NCBI GenBank assembly: GCA_964531165.1
Contig: CAZHEA010000001.1
Span: 71,059-135,058, forward strand
Reading direction: 5' to 3'
Source: SZUA-229 sp964531165
GTDB lineage: Bacteria; Pseudomonadota; Gammaproteobacteria; SZUA-229
Length of the DNA: 64,000 nt
Shown here piece after piece: positions 63,909 through 64,000 of the stretch. Position numbers and translations under genes: made by a program. Positions within the stretch are counted from its first letter, which is position 1, and each line of letters begins with the position of its first letter. The notes beneath the pieces are model-generated. The model saw only the letters and a list, made by a program, of their open reading frames with translations. It had not been told where the DNA came from and ran no database searches.

Positions 63909-64000
63909 ATGCTAAATACAAGTAACACACAAATTAAGAAAATAATAATCCTTCAATTTGTGATGAGCATATTCGCAGGTTTGCTGAGCTTGTTTATTAG
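63909..64000 (+). CDS. atpI: Probable ATP synthase subunit I (AtpI), 3' end outside window
   Basis: Only 30 codons are visible: MLNTSNTQIKKIIILQFVMS, then IFAGLLSLFIS. A short charged start leading into a hydrophobic helix is what AtpI, the small membrane protein at the head of F1Fo operons, looks like. The position after parA-parB is where the atp operon lies in many gammaproteobacteria. The assignment is by context and these 30 codons only, since no ATP synthase gene is seen. Confidence 0.6.
   Translation, partial: MLNTSNTQIKKIIILQFVMSIFAGLLSLFI

Noticed and set aside
1..64000. tRNA, rRNA or CRISPR arrays
   Set aside because: No cloverleaf, rRNA-like or regularly spaced repeat series was seen on reading; a covariance search was not possible.

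Overview
The window is the replication-origin region of a gammaproteobacterial chromosome of low to moderate GC. The block rpmH-rnpA-yidD-yidC-mnmE faces dnaA-dnaN-recF-gyrB, and mnmG-rsmG-parA-parB leads into the start of an atp operon. UvrD, PolA, EngB, cytochrome c4, DsbA, SelU and an MSHA/type II-like pilus cluster all fit a respiring, probably aquatic gammaproteobacterium. I cannot name the genus from sequence alone.

Left part (1-11.3 kb): a tight + strand cluster encodes the back half of a type IV pilus/type II secretion-like machine: a GspF-type platform protein cut by the window edge, three assembly proteins in the positions of PilMN, PilO and PilP, and two unusual pseudopilins. A SemiSWEET-like gene follows. 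On the - strand, a six-gene run carries two unknown envelope genes, molybdate transporter modABC and a START-domain protein, with overlapping or nearly touching ends.

Middle (11.4-33.4 kb): uvrD, a multi-PAS GGDEF/EAL sensor, a TRAP solute transporter whose binding protein is convergent with its permeases, a zinc-ribbon/TM2 protein, an alpha/beta hydrolase, a LOG-family nucleotide hydrolase and polA. The polA-engB gap holds what looks like a small RNA gene in the Spot 42/ErsA position. Cytochrome c4, dsbA, a diguanylate cyclase and an LPP20-like lipoprotein plus transglutaminase-like pair follow.

33.4-40.5 kb is more AT-rich and accessory in character. It holds a four-gene TRAP system with a TPR lipoprotein (TatT-like, a TPAT transporter), oligopeptidase A, and a TetR regulator divergent from an AhpD-like gene with two tandem operator-like palindromes between them.

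Origin core (40.6-50.2 kb): gyrB, recF, dnaN and dnaA on -, rpmH to yidC on +. Both gaps that flank dnaA carry DnaA boxes. Five landmarks recur at the same relative offsets in both gaps, so they look like copies of one module of about 170 bp. recF contains two perfect parS palindromes, matching the parA-parB pair at 61.5-63.4 kb.

Right part (50.3-64 kb): mnmE, an unknown secreted protein, an AsmA-like protein tail-to-tail with selU, a cluster of small genes (DUF454, cNMP-binding, two unknowns, TauE/SafE), then mnmG, DUF302, rsmG, parA and parB. Palindromic dispersed repeats lie between parA and parB and after parB. The first 30 codons of a probable atpI close the window.
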